A stretch of 64,000 bases of DNA from Cellvibrio polysaccharolyticus (GTDB lineage: Bacteria; Pseudomonadota; Gammaproteobacteria; Pseudomonadales; Cellvibrionaceae), in contig NZ_PRDL01000001.1 in the NCBI RefSeq assembly GCF_015182315.1, positions 1,550,001-1,614,000 of the forward strand, in the 5' to 3' direction. Shown here one piece after another: positions 36,366-44,948 of the stretch. The position numbers and the translations under genes were made by a program. Every line of letters begins with the position of its first letter. Positions within the stretch are counted from its first letter, which is position 1. Under the pieces are notes generated by a model that saw nothing but the letters and a program-made list of their open reading frames with translations, ran no database searches and had not been told where the DNA came from.

Positions 36366-36385
36366 CTTACATATAGTATTGTAAG
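36366..36385 (-). promoter_or_regulatory. Candidate operator upstream of the GH51 gene
   Basis: CTTACATATAGTATTGTAAG is an inverted repeat (6-bp arms, 8-bp centre) 60 bp before the start. On the plus strand the TAGTAT core and the following AAGAT resemble the sites before uxuA, GH95 and GH10, but with an extra base, so it is the weakest of the four. Confidence 0.35.
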
Positions 36386-36459
36386 ATAAATTAACACTTG
36401 TTTACCTGAGGTAAGCCCGGGTAAACAACGAATGCTCAGGGCAAGCATTTGCAAGGGAG

Positions 36460-36495
36460 AAAAACGCCGCCCGGCGGTTAGTGTTGGCCGGGCGG
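36460..36495 (-). terminator. Rho-independent terminator after the GH26 gene
   Basis: On the minus strand CCGCCCGG and CCGGGCGG pair across a 13-base loop and are followed by CGTTTTTCTC, 16 bp beyond the GH26 stop codon. Confidence 0.85.
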
Positions 36496-36510
36496 GTTAA
36501 CGCGAAATGT

Positions 36511-37788
36511 TTATTGCGCCAGACTGGTTTTCAGGGAATAAACCCCTTCAATATCCCGGTTGAAGCGGGTGAATTCATCGGCGTAAAAGGCCTTGAAATC
36601 TTCCAGCGTACCGTTATCAATATTTTCCTGGCGGTTGGTCGGTACCCAGTAATGAGGAACCGGCTCGCCGTCCGGCCCGGGAACACCCTCGGGCGCATTG
36701 CGCCATACCAGCAAAAAGGCAATCTGACGCGCAACCGGGTCGGCTTTCAGGTTGTTGATCATCTTCTGGTACCACTGGTTATCGTACAGCCCGGCTTCAA
36801 TCTCCGGGGCGCGAATGCCCACTTCAGAAATCACCGGTATCTTGCCGCGTGACTCGGCCATGTTCACCATCAACGCCGCATTGGCGACCAGCTTGTCAAA
36901 CCACGCCTGATTATCGGCAGACGGACCATAAGTATCGAAACCGATCACATCTACCCAGGCATCGCCAGGGTAGCGTTCCAGATAGTTTTCTTCGGTAGCG
37001 TCATCGAAAGCGTTGGGGGAATAGGCGTACAAAAAGTTGTGTACGCCTTTGGTGTCGCGCAGGTATTCCACGGTGTAGCGATAAAGCGCTTTGTATTCCT
37101 CCGGGGTAGATTGCTCTTCGCCCCACCAGAACCAGGAGCCGGTATTTTCGTGCAGGATGCGGAAGATAACCGGGATCAATTTTCCCTCATTATCTTTTAA
37201 CTGCAGCGCCCATTCGGCAACCTCGTCGAGGTAACCGCGATACACATCATGTGCTTCGCCTCCCGGTAAAGAAGCAACCACAGCGGGGGTGCGATCCCAC
37301 GAGGTGCCTACATCGGAGCCTTCCGTTTTTTGGGTGTCGGTTAACGGGTTATCCGGGTGGGTGCTGACGGTAATAATGCCGCCGCGCGCATGGGCTTTTT
37401 TTACTTGCTCAACAATATCGCCTTCTTTTTTCGGAGAAATAATCGACAAGGTATCCCAGCCATACACCGCTGCAAAATCACCCACCGCATTAAAGGTATC
37501 TGACTGGGTGCCATCGGTTGAGGTGATGGTTAAACCCTGGGTCGTTTCATGTTGATGGCCAAACAAAATGCCCTCACCGCGCTGGGCGCGCAGCCAGGCA
37601 AATAAAGAGCGGGTTTCGGCGGTTGCTTTGGTATCGCTGATTTGAATCGTCACGGCGGCCGTTTCATGGGGCGCAGCCGATGCCTGTTGATGTTCGGTAG
37701 ATGACGGCGTTACAGATTCGGAGCACCCGGTTAATAGCAGGCATGAACCTGCCAGCAAACCGGTGAGACGGCGAAAGAGAATTGTCAT
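36511..37788 (-). CDS. GH26 beta-mannanase lipoprotein
   Basis: A 425-residue lipoprotein. Type II signal with lipobox LLTGC (Cys22), a Ser/Thr/Ala-rich linker to about residue 45, then a GH26 catalytic domain. Acid/base Glu214 lies in RILHENTGSWFWWG and nucleophile Glu322 in VISEVGIRAP; GILFGHQHET is the family's N-terminal motif. It cleaves beta-1,4-mannan with retention, anchored to a membrane. Layout resembles the Cellvibrio exo-acting mannanase Man26C, but exo action cannot be shown here. ATG at 37788 has GAGG five bases before it; the frame opens ten codons earlier. No operon partner. Confidence 0.93.
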   Translation of the reverse strand: MTILFRRLTGLLAGSCLLLTGCSESVTPSSTEHQQASAAPHETAAVTIQISDTKATAETRSLFAWLRAQRGEGILFGHQHETTQGLTITSTDGTQSDTFNAVGDFAAVYGWDTLSIISPKKEGDIVEQVKKAHARGGIITVSTHPDNPLTDTQKTEGSDVGTSWDRTPAVVASLPGGEAHDVYRGYLDEVAEWALQLKDNEGKLIPVIFRILHENTGSWFWWGEEQSTPEEYKALYRYTVEYLRDTKGVHNFLYAYSPNAFDDATEENYLERYPGDAWVDVIGFDTYGPSADNQAWFDKLVANAALMVNMAESRGKIPVISEVGIRAPEIEAGLYDNQWYQKMINNLKADPVARQIAFLLVWRNAPEGVPGPDGEPVPHYWVPTNRQENIDNGTLEDFKAFYADEFTRFNRDIEGVYSLKTSLAQ

Positions 37789-37973
37789 GAAGTCCTCGTA
37801 GACCCGATAGAGCAGCAAACTGCTGATAAAAAAGAGCGTCGTTGGCCGTGGTTGTGCGGTTGCTGAAATAGCAGACGTGCCAACCCTCTTATAGCGCCAT
37901 GGGAGCGAGCGGTGTTAAGCCGGTTTAAGCCAGCAAGGCCCTGGTCAGCGGTTATTTGCCAACGACATGAAAT

Positions 37974-37999
37974 ACCCGGCCAGCAGTGCTTGGCCGGGT
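37974..37999 (-). terminator. Hairpin after the pentapeptide-repeat gene
   Basis: ACCCGGCC and GGCCGGGT pair across a 10-base loop, 17 bp past the stop codon. The T-run on the minus strand is only three long, so termination may be partial. Confidence 0.6.
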
Positions 38000-38015
38000 G
38001 CAGGATTGTAACCGG

Positions 38016-38366
38016 TTACTTGCCGCTTTGACGATAGCGCATGCGAGTTCCGAGGGTGAGCGACAGGTGAATTTCTTCCGCAGAGAGGGGTTCGGGGAAG
38101 TAGCAGCCGGAGATTTGCGCATCGGCAATGCTGGCGCCATCCAGTTGGGTATTTCGAAAATCAATACCGCGTAAATCGGCATTGCGAAAATAAGCATCAC
38201 TGAGGTCCAGACCGCTGGCCTCCAGCCCGCGCAAATCCAATCCGCGGTAATCGCCAGCGGCTAAAGCGGCGCTTTCGCCGGCCTTGATGCGTTGGTTGAA
38301 TTCAGCAATATTTTCATCGCGTAATAGATGATAAAGCGCATTGTTATGTATGACGGGTCCGGACAT
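38016..38366 (-). CDS. Small pentapeptide-repeat protein
   Basis: A 116-residue protein whose middle (about 43-90) is made of pentapeptide repeats of A(D/N)LXX type: YRGLDLRGLEASGLDLSDAY, then FRNADLRGIDFRNTQLDGAS. These fold into a right-handed quadrilateral helix. It lacks the length of the DNA-mimic gyrase protectors, and its function is unknown. The start ATG has GGAGG five bases before it; a longer upstream frame is not supported. It is monocistronic. Confidence 0.82.
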   Translation of the reverse strand: MSGPVIHNNALYHLLRDENIAEFNQRIKAGESAALAAGDYRGLDLRGLEASGLDLSDAYFRNADLRGIDFRNTQLDGASIADAQISGCYFPEPLSAEEIHLSLTLGTRMRYRQSGK

Positions 38367-38838
38367 GGCGGCCTCCGACAGAAATTCCGGTTGGGCAGGG
38401 CGGGTGGCTCGGTAACGCCCTGAAACACCGTTGCTGTATTTATGAACGGTTCGCCTGAATTGTAGACAGGCAACAACGGGCTGTCGCTTCATTTTGCAAC
38501 TTTTTCTGCCAACGGAGCCTTGGGCAGCATTCGCCGCTCTGTTCATCCGATACACACCGAGGTAGACTGATACACCAGCTGCAATATAGCAGTTGCCGGT
38601 GTAATTAAGGATCTGTGCCTGTAAGGAAAGCTGGTATTACCAGCGCCCGGCGCAGCTCCGCAATGGCCGGTTTTATAATCATCAACCACGGAATCGCTGC
38701 TTGCCTCCGCTTGTCCTGACATCGTTTTGCCAGGGCTATGGCTTTAGTGGTAGAGCTTTTTCCGGTAAATAAACTTATACCGTCCTCCTGCAACCAAGCG
38801 TTGTCAGGCGGTAGCGTATATTGTGAGGAATTGAGAGA
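38367..38838. other. Divergent promoter region between the pentapeptide gene and uxaC
   Basis: No gene is supported in these 472 bp; the minus-strand frame here runs on into uxaC and looks like a shadow. I find no clear copy of the TACTAGTA-type site found before uxuA. GAGAG lies one base before the uxaC ATG and GAGGAA slightly further upstream. Confidence 0.4.
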
Positions 38839-40254
38839 ATGAGCTTTATCCATGACGATTTCCTGCTTGATACCGAGCAGGCTCGTGTGTTGTTCCATGA
38901 GTACGCCAAAGACCTTCCTATTATTGACTACCACTGTCACTTGCCGCCCGAGCAAGTCGGTAGCAACAAGCAATTCAAAAATCTCTACGAAGTCTGGTTG
39001 GCTGGCGATCACTACAAGTGGCGCGCCATGCGTTCCAACGGTGTTGATGAGCGTTATTGCACCGGTGATGCCAGCGATTGGGAAAAATTCGAGCAGTGGT
39101 CAAAAAGTGTTCCTTACACCCTGCGTAACCCGCTGTTTCATTGGACGCATCTGGAATTGCGCAAGCCGTTCGGTATTACCGACCGTCTGCTGGATGGCAA
39201 CACGGCCAAAGGCATTTGGGATCAGTGTAATGAACTGCTGGCTACCCCGGAGTTTTCTGCTCGCGGTTTGATGAACCAGGCCAACGTAAAACTGGTTTGT
39301 ACCACCGATGACCCGATTCATGATCTGGAGCACCACAAAGCAGTTGCCGCCGACAAAACGTTCAAAGCTGCGATGCTGCCAACCTGGCGTCCTGACCGCG
39401 CTATGGCGGTTGAAAGTGCCGAGGCTTACAACAAGTATCTGGATCGTCTGGCCGCTGTTGCCGATGTTCAGATCAGCACCTTCGATGATTTGATCAAAGC
39501 CCTGGATGTTCGTCACGATTACTTCCACGCCAATGGCTGCCGTTTGTCAGACCATGGTCTGGAAACCGTGTACGCAGCGGATTACACCGACGAAGAAATT
39601 CGCACCATCTTCAAAAAAATCCGTGGCGGCAGCGAGCTGGACGCGGTAGAAACCGAGAAATTCCAGTCTGCCATGCTGGTGCAATTTGCCCTGCAAGACC
39701 ACGCCAAAGGCTGGGTGCAGCAATTCCATATTGGTGCTATTCGCAACAACAACCCGCGTCTGTTCCGCACCCTGGGCCCGGACACCGGTTTTGACTCCAT
39801 TGGCGATCACAACTATGCCAAGGCACTGGCCAAATTCCTCGGCCGTCTGGATAGCGAAAACCGTCTGACCAAAACCATTATTTATAACCTGAACCCGCGC
39901 GACAACGAAATGATCGGCACCATGATCGGAAACTTCCAGGACGGCTCTGCCGCTGGCAAGATTCAGTTCGGTAGCGGTTGGTGGTTCCTCGACCAGATGG
40001 ACGGCATGACCCGTCAGATCGAAGCATTGAGCCAGTTGGGTCTGTTGAGCCGCTTTGTTGGTATGCTGACTGACAGCCGCAGCTTCCTCAGCTACTCACG
40101 TCACGAATACTTCCGTCGTATTCTGTGTGCGATGCTGGGCCGTGATATGGCCAAAGGTCTGGTGCCTAACGATACCAAAATGGTGGGTAAACTGATCAGC
40201 GATGTCAGCTTCAACAATGCCAAAGAATACTTCCCGTTTGTTGTGCCTGAATAA
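38839..40254 (+). CDS. uxaC: Glucuronate (uronate) isomerase
   Basis: A 471-residue enzyme that converts D-glucuronate to D-fructuronate and D-galacturonate to D-tagaturonate, the first step of uronate catabolism. Family marks are PIIDYHCHLPPEQVGSN near residues 26-42 with two metal/active-site His, and the C-terminal DSRSFLSYSRHEYFRRILC. Length matches E. coli UxaC (470). It is monocistronic here; its pathway partner uxuA is 10 kb away and uxuB is not in the window. Glucuronate would come from glucuronoxylan, consistent with the GH10 gene. Confidence 0.97.
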   Translation: MSFIHDDFLLDTEQARVLFHEYAKDLPIIDYHCHLPPEQVGSNKQFKNLYEVWLAGDHYKWRAMRSNGVDERYCTGDASDWEKFEQWSKSVPYTLRNPLFHWTHLELRKPFGITDRLLDGNTAKGIWDQCNELLATPEFSARGLMNQANVKLVCTTDDPIHDLEHHKAVAADKTFKAAMLPTWRPDRAMAVESAEAYNKYLDRLAAVADVQISTFDDLIKALDVRHDYFHANGCRLSDHGLETVYAADYTDEEIRTIFKKIRGGSELDAVETEKFQSAMLVQFALQDHAKGWVQQFHIGAIRNNNPRLFRTLGPDTGFDSIGDHNYAKALAKFLGRLDSENRLTKTIIYNLNPRDNEMIGTMIGNFQDGSAAGKIQFGSGWWFLDQMDGMTRQIEALSQLGLLSRFVGMLTDSRSFLSYSRHEYFRRILCAMLGRDMAKGLVPNDTKMVGKLISDVSFNNAKEYFPFVVPE

Positions 40255-40278
40255 GTTTTTCTGTTTTGCAGTTTGAAT

Positions 40279-40306
40279 AAAAAACCCGGCAATCGCCGGG
40301 TTTTTT
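40279..40306. terminator. Bidirectional terminator after uxaC
   Basis: AAAAACCCGGC and GCCGGGTTTTTT pair around AATC, between the convergent uxaC and thioredoxin-like genes. Confidence 0.94.
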
Positions 40307-40336
40307 ATTGTCATCGTTTAATAAAAGTTTTCAGTA

Positions 40337-41269
40337 TTATTTTGCCAGGTATTTTTCCAGCTTTTGCGCAACCGATTTGGCATTTTCAAAATTTTCAATG
40401 CGCTCAACATCTTTGCCCGCTTTAACAACCAGCAATGTCGGATACTGACTTACCTTGTAACGTTGAAATTGCTGATTGTTGTTATCCAGTGTTACCGGGT
40501 AGGGGATTTTTGTCGTCTCTGCAAATTGCTTCACGTCCGATTCTGCTGTCCATAAATGCGTCACGTAAACCTTTACTGCAACAGAAGGGTTTTGCTGGTG
40601 CAGTTGCTGCATAAAATCCAGCGCCTGCTGGCAATGTTCCGACAGTTCCGGTTGCACATCTTTCATGTAATCCACGCACCAGGTGGTGGTGAAGAAAAAG
40701 ATGCCGTCTTCGCGGCTGCTCTTTTGTGAGGGGCTGGCCAGTGACTCGGTCAGGCTGCTGGCAACCGGTTTGACATTTTCTCCGGCGGCCAGTTTATCCA
40801 TCAGATTTACCAGCGTTTCATCATGATGATAACTGGTGTAAACCACCTCGCCCCGGGCATTGATCAGCACGTGAAAGGGCGTGCCCTGAAATGAAAAGTG
40901 ACTGGCAATATTGCCGTTATTATCAAACAGCACCGGTATGCTCATGTTGTGCTGCTTTACCAGTCGGTCAACGTTGGACAATTCTTCGTTAAGGTTCAGG
41001 TTAACGGCAAACATGGCCAGTTTGCCCGGGTTGTCGCCTTGCGTCAGGCGCCGGTAATCTTCTTCCAGTTCGGGAAACTCGCGACGGCAATCAAGGCACC
41101 AGCTGGCCCAGAATTTTAAATAGACCGGCTGCTTGCCAATCACCTGGTTCAGATCGACAGGATCGCCTTTGAATGTCTCAAAGGGCGCGGCAAATTTCCA
41201 GTCAACCGTCTGGGCGGAAGCGCCCAGACAGGTAACCATCAGTACAGCCAGCGTGATAATTTTTTTCAT
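40337..41269 (-). CDS. Periplasmic two-domain thioredoxin-fold protein
   Basis: A 310-residue exported protein (signal peptide about 1-19, ending GASA). The first domain (about 22-165) is TlpA/ResA-like with active site WCLDC (Cys58, Cys61) and a TPF cis-proline loop. The second (about 188-308) also has a thioredoxin fold, but its active site reads TTTWCVDY: one Cys (198) and no partner, with cis-Pro in SQYPTL. The first half could reduce disulfides, while the second may act as a single-Cys relay or as a structural domain. It is the last gene of an operon with the AhpD-like and AraC genes. ATG at 41269 is chosen for the signal peptide. Confidence 0.85.
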   Translation of the reverse strand: MKKIITLAVLMVTCLGASAQTVDWKFAAPFETFKGDPVDLNQVIGKQPVYLKFWASWCLDCRREFPELEEDYRRLTQGDNPGKLAMFAVNLNLNEELSNVDRLVKQHNMSIPVLFDNNGNIASHFSFQGTPFHVLINARGEVVYTSYHHDETLVNLMDKLAAGENVKPVASSLTESLASPSQKSSREDGIFFFTTTWCVDYMKDVQPELSEHCQQALDFMQQLHQQNPSVAVKVYVTHLWTAESDVKQFAETTKIPYPVTLDNNNQQFQRYKVSQYPTLLVVKAGKDVERIENFENAKSVAQKLEKYLAK

Positions 41270-41295
41270 AGCTTTTAATTTTCCGTTGATGGGAG

Positions 41296-41748
41296 TCAAT
41301 TCGTCGCTGAGGGAAGAAAGTTAAAACCGACACCGATACGATTCCATGCATTGATCACACTAATGGTAGCAGTCAGGTTGACGATTTCCTGCTGATCAAA
41401 CACCGTTTGTAAAAGACCCCATGCCGCTTCGATATCCGGCTGCTGAGGCAAGTTGGTGAGTGCTTCGGTCCAGGCCAGCGCAGCGCGTTCCCGCTCGGAG
41501 AAAAACGGCATTTCCTGCCAGGCGGGCAGTAAGTCCAGTCGCTGTTGTTTTTCACCGTCGGTGCGGGCTTCATGGGCGTGCATGCTTTGACAAAACCCGC
41601 AGCCATTCAATTGTGAGGCGCGCAGCTTCACCAAATGTACCAGCAAAGGTTCCAGGTCTTTGGCAGCATCCTGTCCTAACGCAATAAGGTGGCGGGGCAG
41701 GGCCGGTATGGATTTGTAAATGGTCGCTTGAGCAATACGTTCTTTCAT
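41296..41748 (-). CDS. AhpD/carboxymuconolactone decarboxylase family protein
   Basis: A 150-residue helical protein with the redox motif NGCGFCQSMHAHEAR, i.e. CxxCxxxH (Cys50, Cys53, His57) of AhpD-like alkylhydroperoxidases. This favours a thiol peroxidase or reductase role over decarboxylation. It lies 26 bp before the thioredoxin-fold gene and 48 bp after the AraC-type regulator, suggesting a small redox operon. Substrate unknown. Confidence 0.9.
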   Translation of the reverse strand: MKERIAQATIYKSIPALPRHLIALGQDAAKDLEPLLVHLVKLRASQLNGCGFCQSMHAHEARTDGEKQQRLDLLPAWQEMPFFSERERAALAWTEALTNLPQQPDIEAAWGLLQTVFDQQEIVNLTATISVINAWNRIGVGFNFLPSATN

Positions 41749-41796
41749 AACACTGTCCTCGTGATTGAAATGCTGTGAGGCCAGTTTGCCTTGCTG

Positions 41797-42639
41797 TCAG
41801 GTAGCTGGATTGTATATTTGCGACAGTTTGCGCTGCTGGTATTGTCCGGGCGTCTGACCGGTAATTTTTTGAAACTGGCGGGTGAAATGTGCCTGGTCAA
41901 AAAAGCCCGCATCAAGGGCGAGGTCGGTCAAGGGTAGCGTCGGGGTTATGGTCAACCGATGGCGCGCCAGGGCGATACGTTGCAGTTCGCGCAGCTGACG
42001 AGGGGAAAAACCGGTTTCGGTGCGATAGCGGCGCTCAAAGGCGCGGCGGTTAATGCCATGGTCCAGACAGAAGTTTTCAACAGAACCTTCATAGCGGGAA
42101 AAGCCGGGCATGGTCTGTTGAATTAATCCGGTATCCGCCTGCTGTTGCCCGGCAAGTATCAGCAGCTGTGTTTCAACCTCGGCGATGCGACGCTGAAAGT
42201 GAGCCTGCGGCGAGGTAATCATCGGATAATTTTTATTATCCGGGGCAAACAGGCGATGCCACGCGGCGGGTAAATCGGGGCTGTGCGGGTCGGCATTCCC
42301 CTGTTTGCCGAGCAATTGCCAGGCTCCGCCCGGTTTGAAGCGGATGCCCATAATATCCATGGTGGAGGTGTTTTCCAGCGACCAGCGCTGGCTGTGCTGG
42401 ACGAAACGAAATTCGGGTAAGGCACTGTACGAAAAACGGATATTCAGGCTGGCACCGCCATCGGCATAGAGATTAAACCCGCTGAAGCCGGAAAGTTTGT
42501 CGGCGGTAATCAGCCAGAAACACTGAATCCAGGGCGACAAGCGCGGGTGGGGTTGCGCCAGCAAAAAGCCTTTGCTCCGGAACAAACGAAATGCCGGGTT
42601 GGGCAAGGAATCTTTAGCGGGGAACACAAGGCGTGACAT
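41797..42639 (-). CDS. AraC-family transcriptional regulator
   Basis: A 280-residue regulator. The N-terminal ~150 residues form a sensor domain (DUF6597-like: HPRLSPWIQCFWLITAD, then GIRFKPGGAWQLLGKQ). The C-terminal ~100 residues carry two helix-turn-helix units, the second as LALDAGFFDQAHFTRQFQKI followed by TGQTPGQYQ. It is the first gene of the operon with the AhpD-like and thioredoxin-fold genes and likely controls them. No inducer can be named. Confidence 0.93.
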   Translation of the reverse strand: MSRLVFPAKDSLPNPAFRLFRSKGFLLAQPHPRLSPWIQCFWLITADKLSGFSGFNLYADGGASLNIRFSYSALPEFRFVQHSQRWSLENTSTMDIMGIRFKPGGAWQLLGKQGNADPHSPDLPAAWHRLFAPDNKNYPMITSPQAHFQRRIAEVETQLLILAGQQQADTGLIQQTMPGFSRYEGSVENFCLDHGINRRAFERRYRTETGFSPRQLRELQRIALARHRLTITPTLPLTDLALDAGFFDQAHFTRQFQKITGQTPGQYQQRKLSQIYNPAT

Positions 42640-42807
42640 ACAAAACCCCGGGAGCAGGTTAACCGGTCCGGACGAAGGATATTTTTCGGAGGAACCGTTT
42701 CTATGGCTTTATCATAGGCGCTTTCGGCGAAGAGCAACAGGATCGGTTACAATACCGTTTTGTCGATTATCAGGTGTACCCAACGTGTGTGCACCGGGAG
42801 AACCTCC

Positions 42808-43770
42808 TTGTCCATTGATATCGCTCTGGAAACCTTCCGCTTTGCTTTTTCTGTTACTGCTCCGATTTTTTTAATGATTGTGCTGGGTGTATTTCTTAAA
42901 CGCCGGGCGATTATTAATGAAGGTTTTGTGCAAACCGCTTCCCGTCTGGTTTTTAATCCCGGTTTGCCCGCGCTGCTGTTTGTAAGCTGCGCAACCGCCG
43001 ATCTGGAGCAGTTGGCCGATACCCGATTAACCGTCGCGATGCTGGTCAGTACCCTGATGGTATTTATTTGCAGCAGCCTGGCGGCGCCCTGGCATATTAA
43101 AAACCCGCAAGAGCGCGGCGTATTTGTACAAGGGGCATTTCGCGGCAACCTTGTCATTCTCGGCCTGGCCTTTTGTGCCAACGCGTTTGGCGAAAAAGGT
43201 GTTGCCCTGGCCTCATTGCCTGTCGCCCTGACGGTAATTATTTATAACGTGCTGTCGGTTTATACGCTGAATGCCAGTCTCAATCCGGATGCGGCAGGCT
43301 CCTGGTGGAAAACTTGCAAGGATGTGCTTCGCAATCCCTTGATTGTGGCCACCATGGCCGGTTTTGCAGTGAATATTTCCGGTATGCCCCTGCCGGTTTT
43401 TCTGCTGGACACCGCTCGTTATCTCGGCAATATGGTATTACCGCTGGCGCTGATTTGTATTGGCGGCGCATTGGATTTGCGACAGATGCGCAGGCTGGAT
43501 GGTCAGGCGTTGATGGCGTCTTTCTGGAAGTTGGTGCTTACCCCGTTAATTGCCATAGCCACGGCAATGGCAGTGGGGGTAAAAGGTGATGCTATGACCG
43601 TATTATTTTTACTGGCCGCGTCACCCACTGCCACGGTCAGCTTTGTCATGGTGCAAGCCATGGGCGGAAATGCCCGCATGGCCGCCAATATTATCGTGCA
43701 AACCACCTTGTTCTCATTACTCACAGTGACGCTGGGTTTATGGCTGATTCAATGGTTTCATCTGGCGTAA
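42808..43770 (+). CDS. AEC-family transporter (auxin efflux carrier type)
   Basis: A 320-residue permease with about ten transmembrane segments, of the AEC family that moves organic acids such as malate or malonate in bacteria. Visible are LMIVLGVFLKRRAIINEGFV near the N-terminus and the conserved LPLALICIGGALDL. The start is taken as TTG at 42808 because GGGAG lies seven bases before it; an upstream ATG (42760) gives a 16-residue Cys/Arg-rich extension without a binding site. Its 3' end overlaps the convergent acetyltransferase gene by 50 bp. Confidence 0.88.
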   Translation: MSIDIALETFRFAFSVTAPIFLMIVLGVFLKRRAIINEGFVQTASRLVFNPGLPALLFVSCATADLEQLADTRLTVAMLVSTLMVFICSSLAAPWHIKNPQERGVFVQGAFRGNLVILGLAFCANAFGEKGVALASLPVALTVIIYNVLSVYTLNASLNPDAAGSWWKTCKDVLRNPLIVATMAGFAVNISGMPLPVFLLDTARYLGNMVLPLALICIGGALDLRQMRRLDGQALMASFWKLVLTPLIAIATAMAVGVKGDAMTVLFLLAASPTATVSFVMVQAMGGNARMAANIIVQTTLFSLLTVTLGLWLIQWFHLA

Positions 43771-44311
43771 CCGGACGTAAAATCCGGCAGGGGTTGCCGG
43801 CAGCCACATAACCGGCAGGAATAGAGCGAGTAACCACACTGCCGGCCCCAATCACACAGGCTTCGCCTATCGTAACGCCCGGCATAATGACGCTGTTACC
43901 GCCGATCCAGCAATGGTCGCCCAGGCTCACTGGTGCGGCCAGCATAACGCCTTGCTGGCGTTGCGCAGCATCAAGCGGGTGGCTGGTAGAATAAATATGC
44001 ACATTGGGGCCGAGCATAACCTCGTTGCCAATGGTGATGCCGCCACCGTCCAGTAACACGCAGTGATGGTTGGCATAAAAGTTATTGCCGAGAATAATCC
44101 GGTCGCCGTAGTCACAGAAAAAATCCGGCTCAATATAGGCCCGCGAAACCTGTTGGAATAGTTGTTGATATAACAGGTTGCGTGCTTTGGTCTGGTCGGC
44201 GCGCAGTGTATTAATTTGCTGGCATAGATGTTTGGCCCGTTTGCGAGCCTGAAACAACGAGCTTTCAAAGGCATTAAAAGACGTTAATACCGGCTTGTCG
44301 GAAACGTGCAT
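43721..44311 (-). CDS. Hexapeptide-repeat O-acetyltransferase (maltose/NodL type)
   Basis: A 196-residue left-handed beta-helix acetyltransferase of the Mac/NodL/LacA group. An N-terminal maltose-acetyltransferase-like helical region is followed by hexapeptide repeats: IILGNNFYANHHCVLLDGGG, then ITIGNEVMLGPNVHIYS. The catalytic His lies in TSHPLD, and WIGGNSVIMPGVTIGEACVI binds acetyl-CoA. It transfers acetyl groups to a sugar hydroxyl; the acceptor is unknown. The last 50 bp overlap the end of the AEC transporter gene on the other strand. Confidence 0.93.
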   Translation of the reverse strand: MHVSDKPVLTSFNAFESSLFQARKRAKHLCQQINTLRADQTKARNLLYQQLFQQVSRAYIEPDFFCDYGDRIILGNNFYANHHCVLLDGGGITIGNEVMLGPNVHIYSTSHPLDAAQRQQGVMLAAPVSLGDHCWIGGNSVIMPGVTIGEACVIGAGSVVTRSIPAGYVAAGNPCRILRPVTPDETIESAINPASL

Positions 44312-44370
44312 GCTTTTTCCCGTATCGGATCGTGATGAGCATTGGACAGAAAATTGGATAGTGATAAAAG

Positions 44371-44937
44371 ATGATGGTAACCCATTCTGTAGCAGAAATA
44401 GAAAAGCAAACCTGGCAATGGTTGAACCGCGTGGTTATCGGCCTGAATCTTTGCCCGTTTTCGGCAAAACCCACCCGGGAAAATCGGGTGCGTTTGCGTG
44501 TCTGTGAGGCGACAGCAGAGGAAGATATTCTCGTGGCGCTGGAAGAGGAAATGCATTACCTGGATGAGCATCCGGCGCAGCACGTTGAAACAACCCTGCT
44601 GGTGCTATCGCAGGGCCTTTCGGATTTCTACGACTACAATGCTTTTCTCGGTTGGGCAGAACAATTGATCAAACGCAATGGCTGGCGCGGCGTATATCAG
44701 GTAGCCAGCTTTCACCCGGATTACTGTTTTTCCGGGGCAGATGCAGACGATGTGGAAAATCTCACCAACCGCTCGCCCTGGCCAATTTTGCACCTTATTC
44801 GCGAAGCCAGTCTGGAAAAAGCGGTGGCTTTTTTTGAGAAGGTTGACGAGGTGCCTGAAGTAAACCGCAAAACCGTTGGCGATTTATCCGTTGAACAAAA
44901 ACAAAATTTATTTCCGTGGCTATTCAATAAACCCTGA
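44371..44937 (+). CDS. DUF1415 family protein
   Basis: A 188-residue soluble protein clearly of the DUF1415 family: WLNRVVIGLNLCPFSAKPTR near residues 17-36, YQVASFHPDYCFSG near 109-122 and LTNRSPWPILHLIRE near 130-144 are its conserved stretches. The function is not known. It stands alone, ending 11 bp from the convergent nth gene. ATG at 44371 is directly followed by a second ATG. Confidence 0.9.
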   Translation: MMVTHSVAEIEKQTWQWLNRVVIGLNLCPFSAKPTRENRVRLRVCEATAEEDILVALEEEMHYLDEHPAQHVETTLLVLSQGLSDFYDYNAFLGWAEQLIKRNGWRGVYQVASFHPDYCFSGADADDVENLTNRSPWPILHLIREASLEKAVAFFEKVDEVPEVNRKTVGDLSVEQKQNLFPWLFNKP

Positions 44938-44948
44938 TTCGGGTGCGG

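Noticed and set aside
38605..39012. 135-codon minus-strand frame at the start of uxaC
   Set aside because: It overlaps the certain UxaC N-terminus, and the part outside uxaC resembles no protein.
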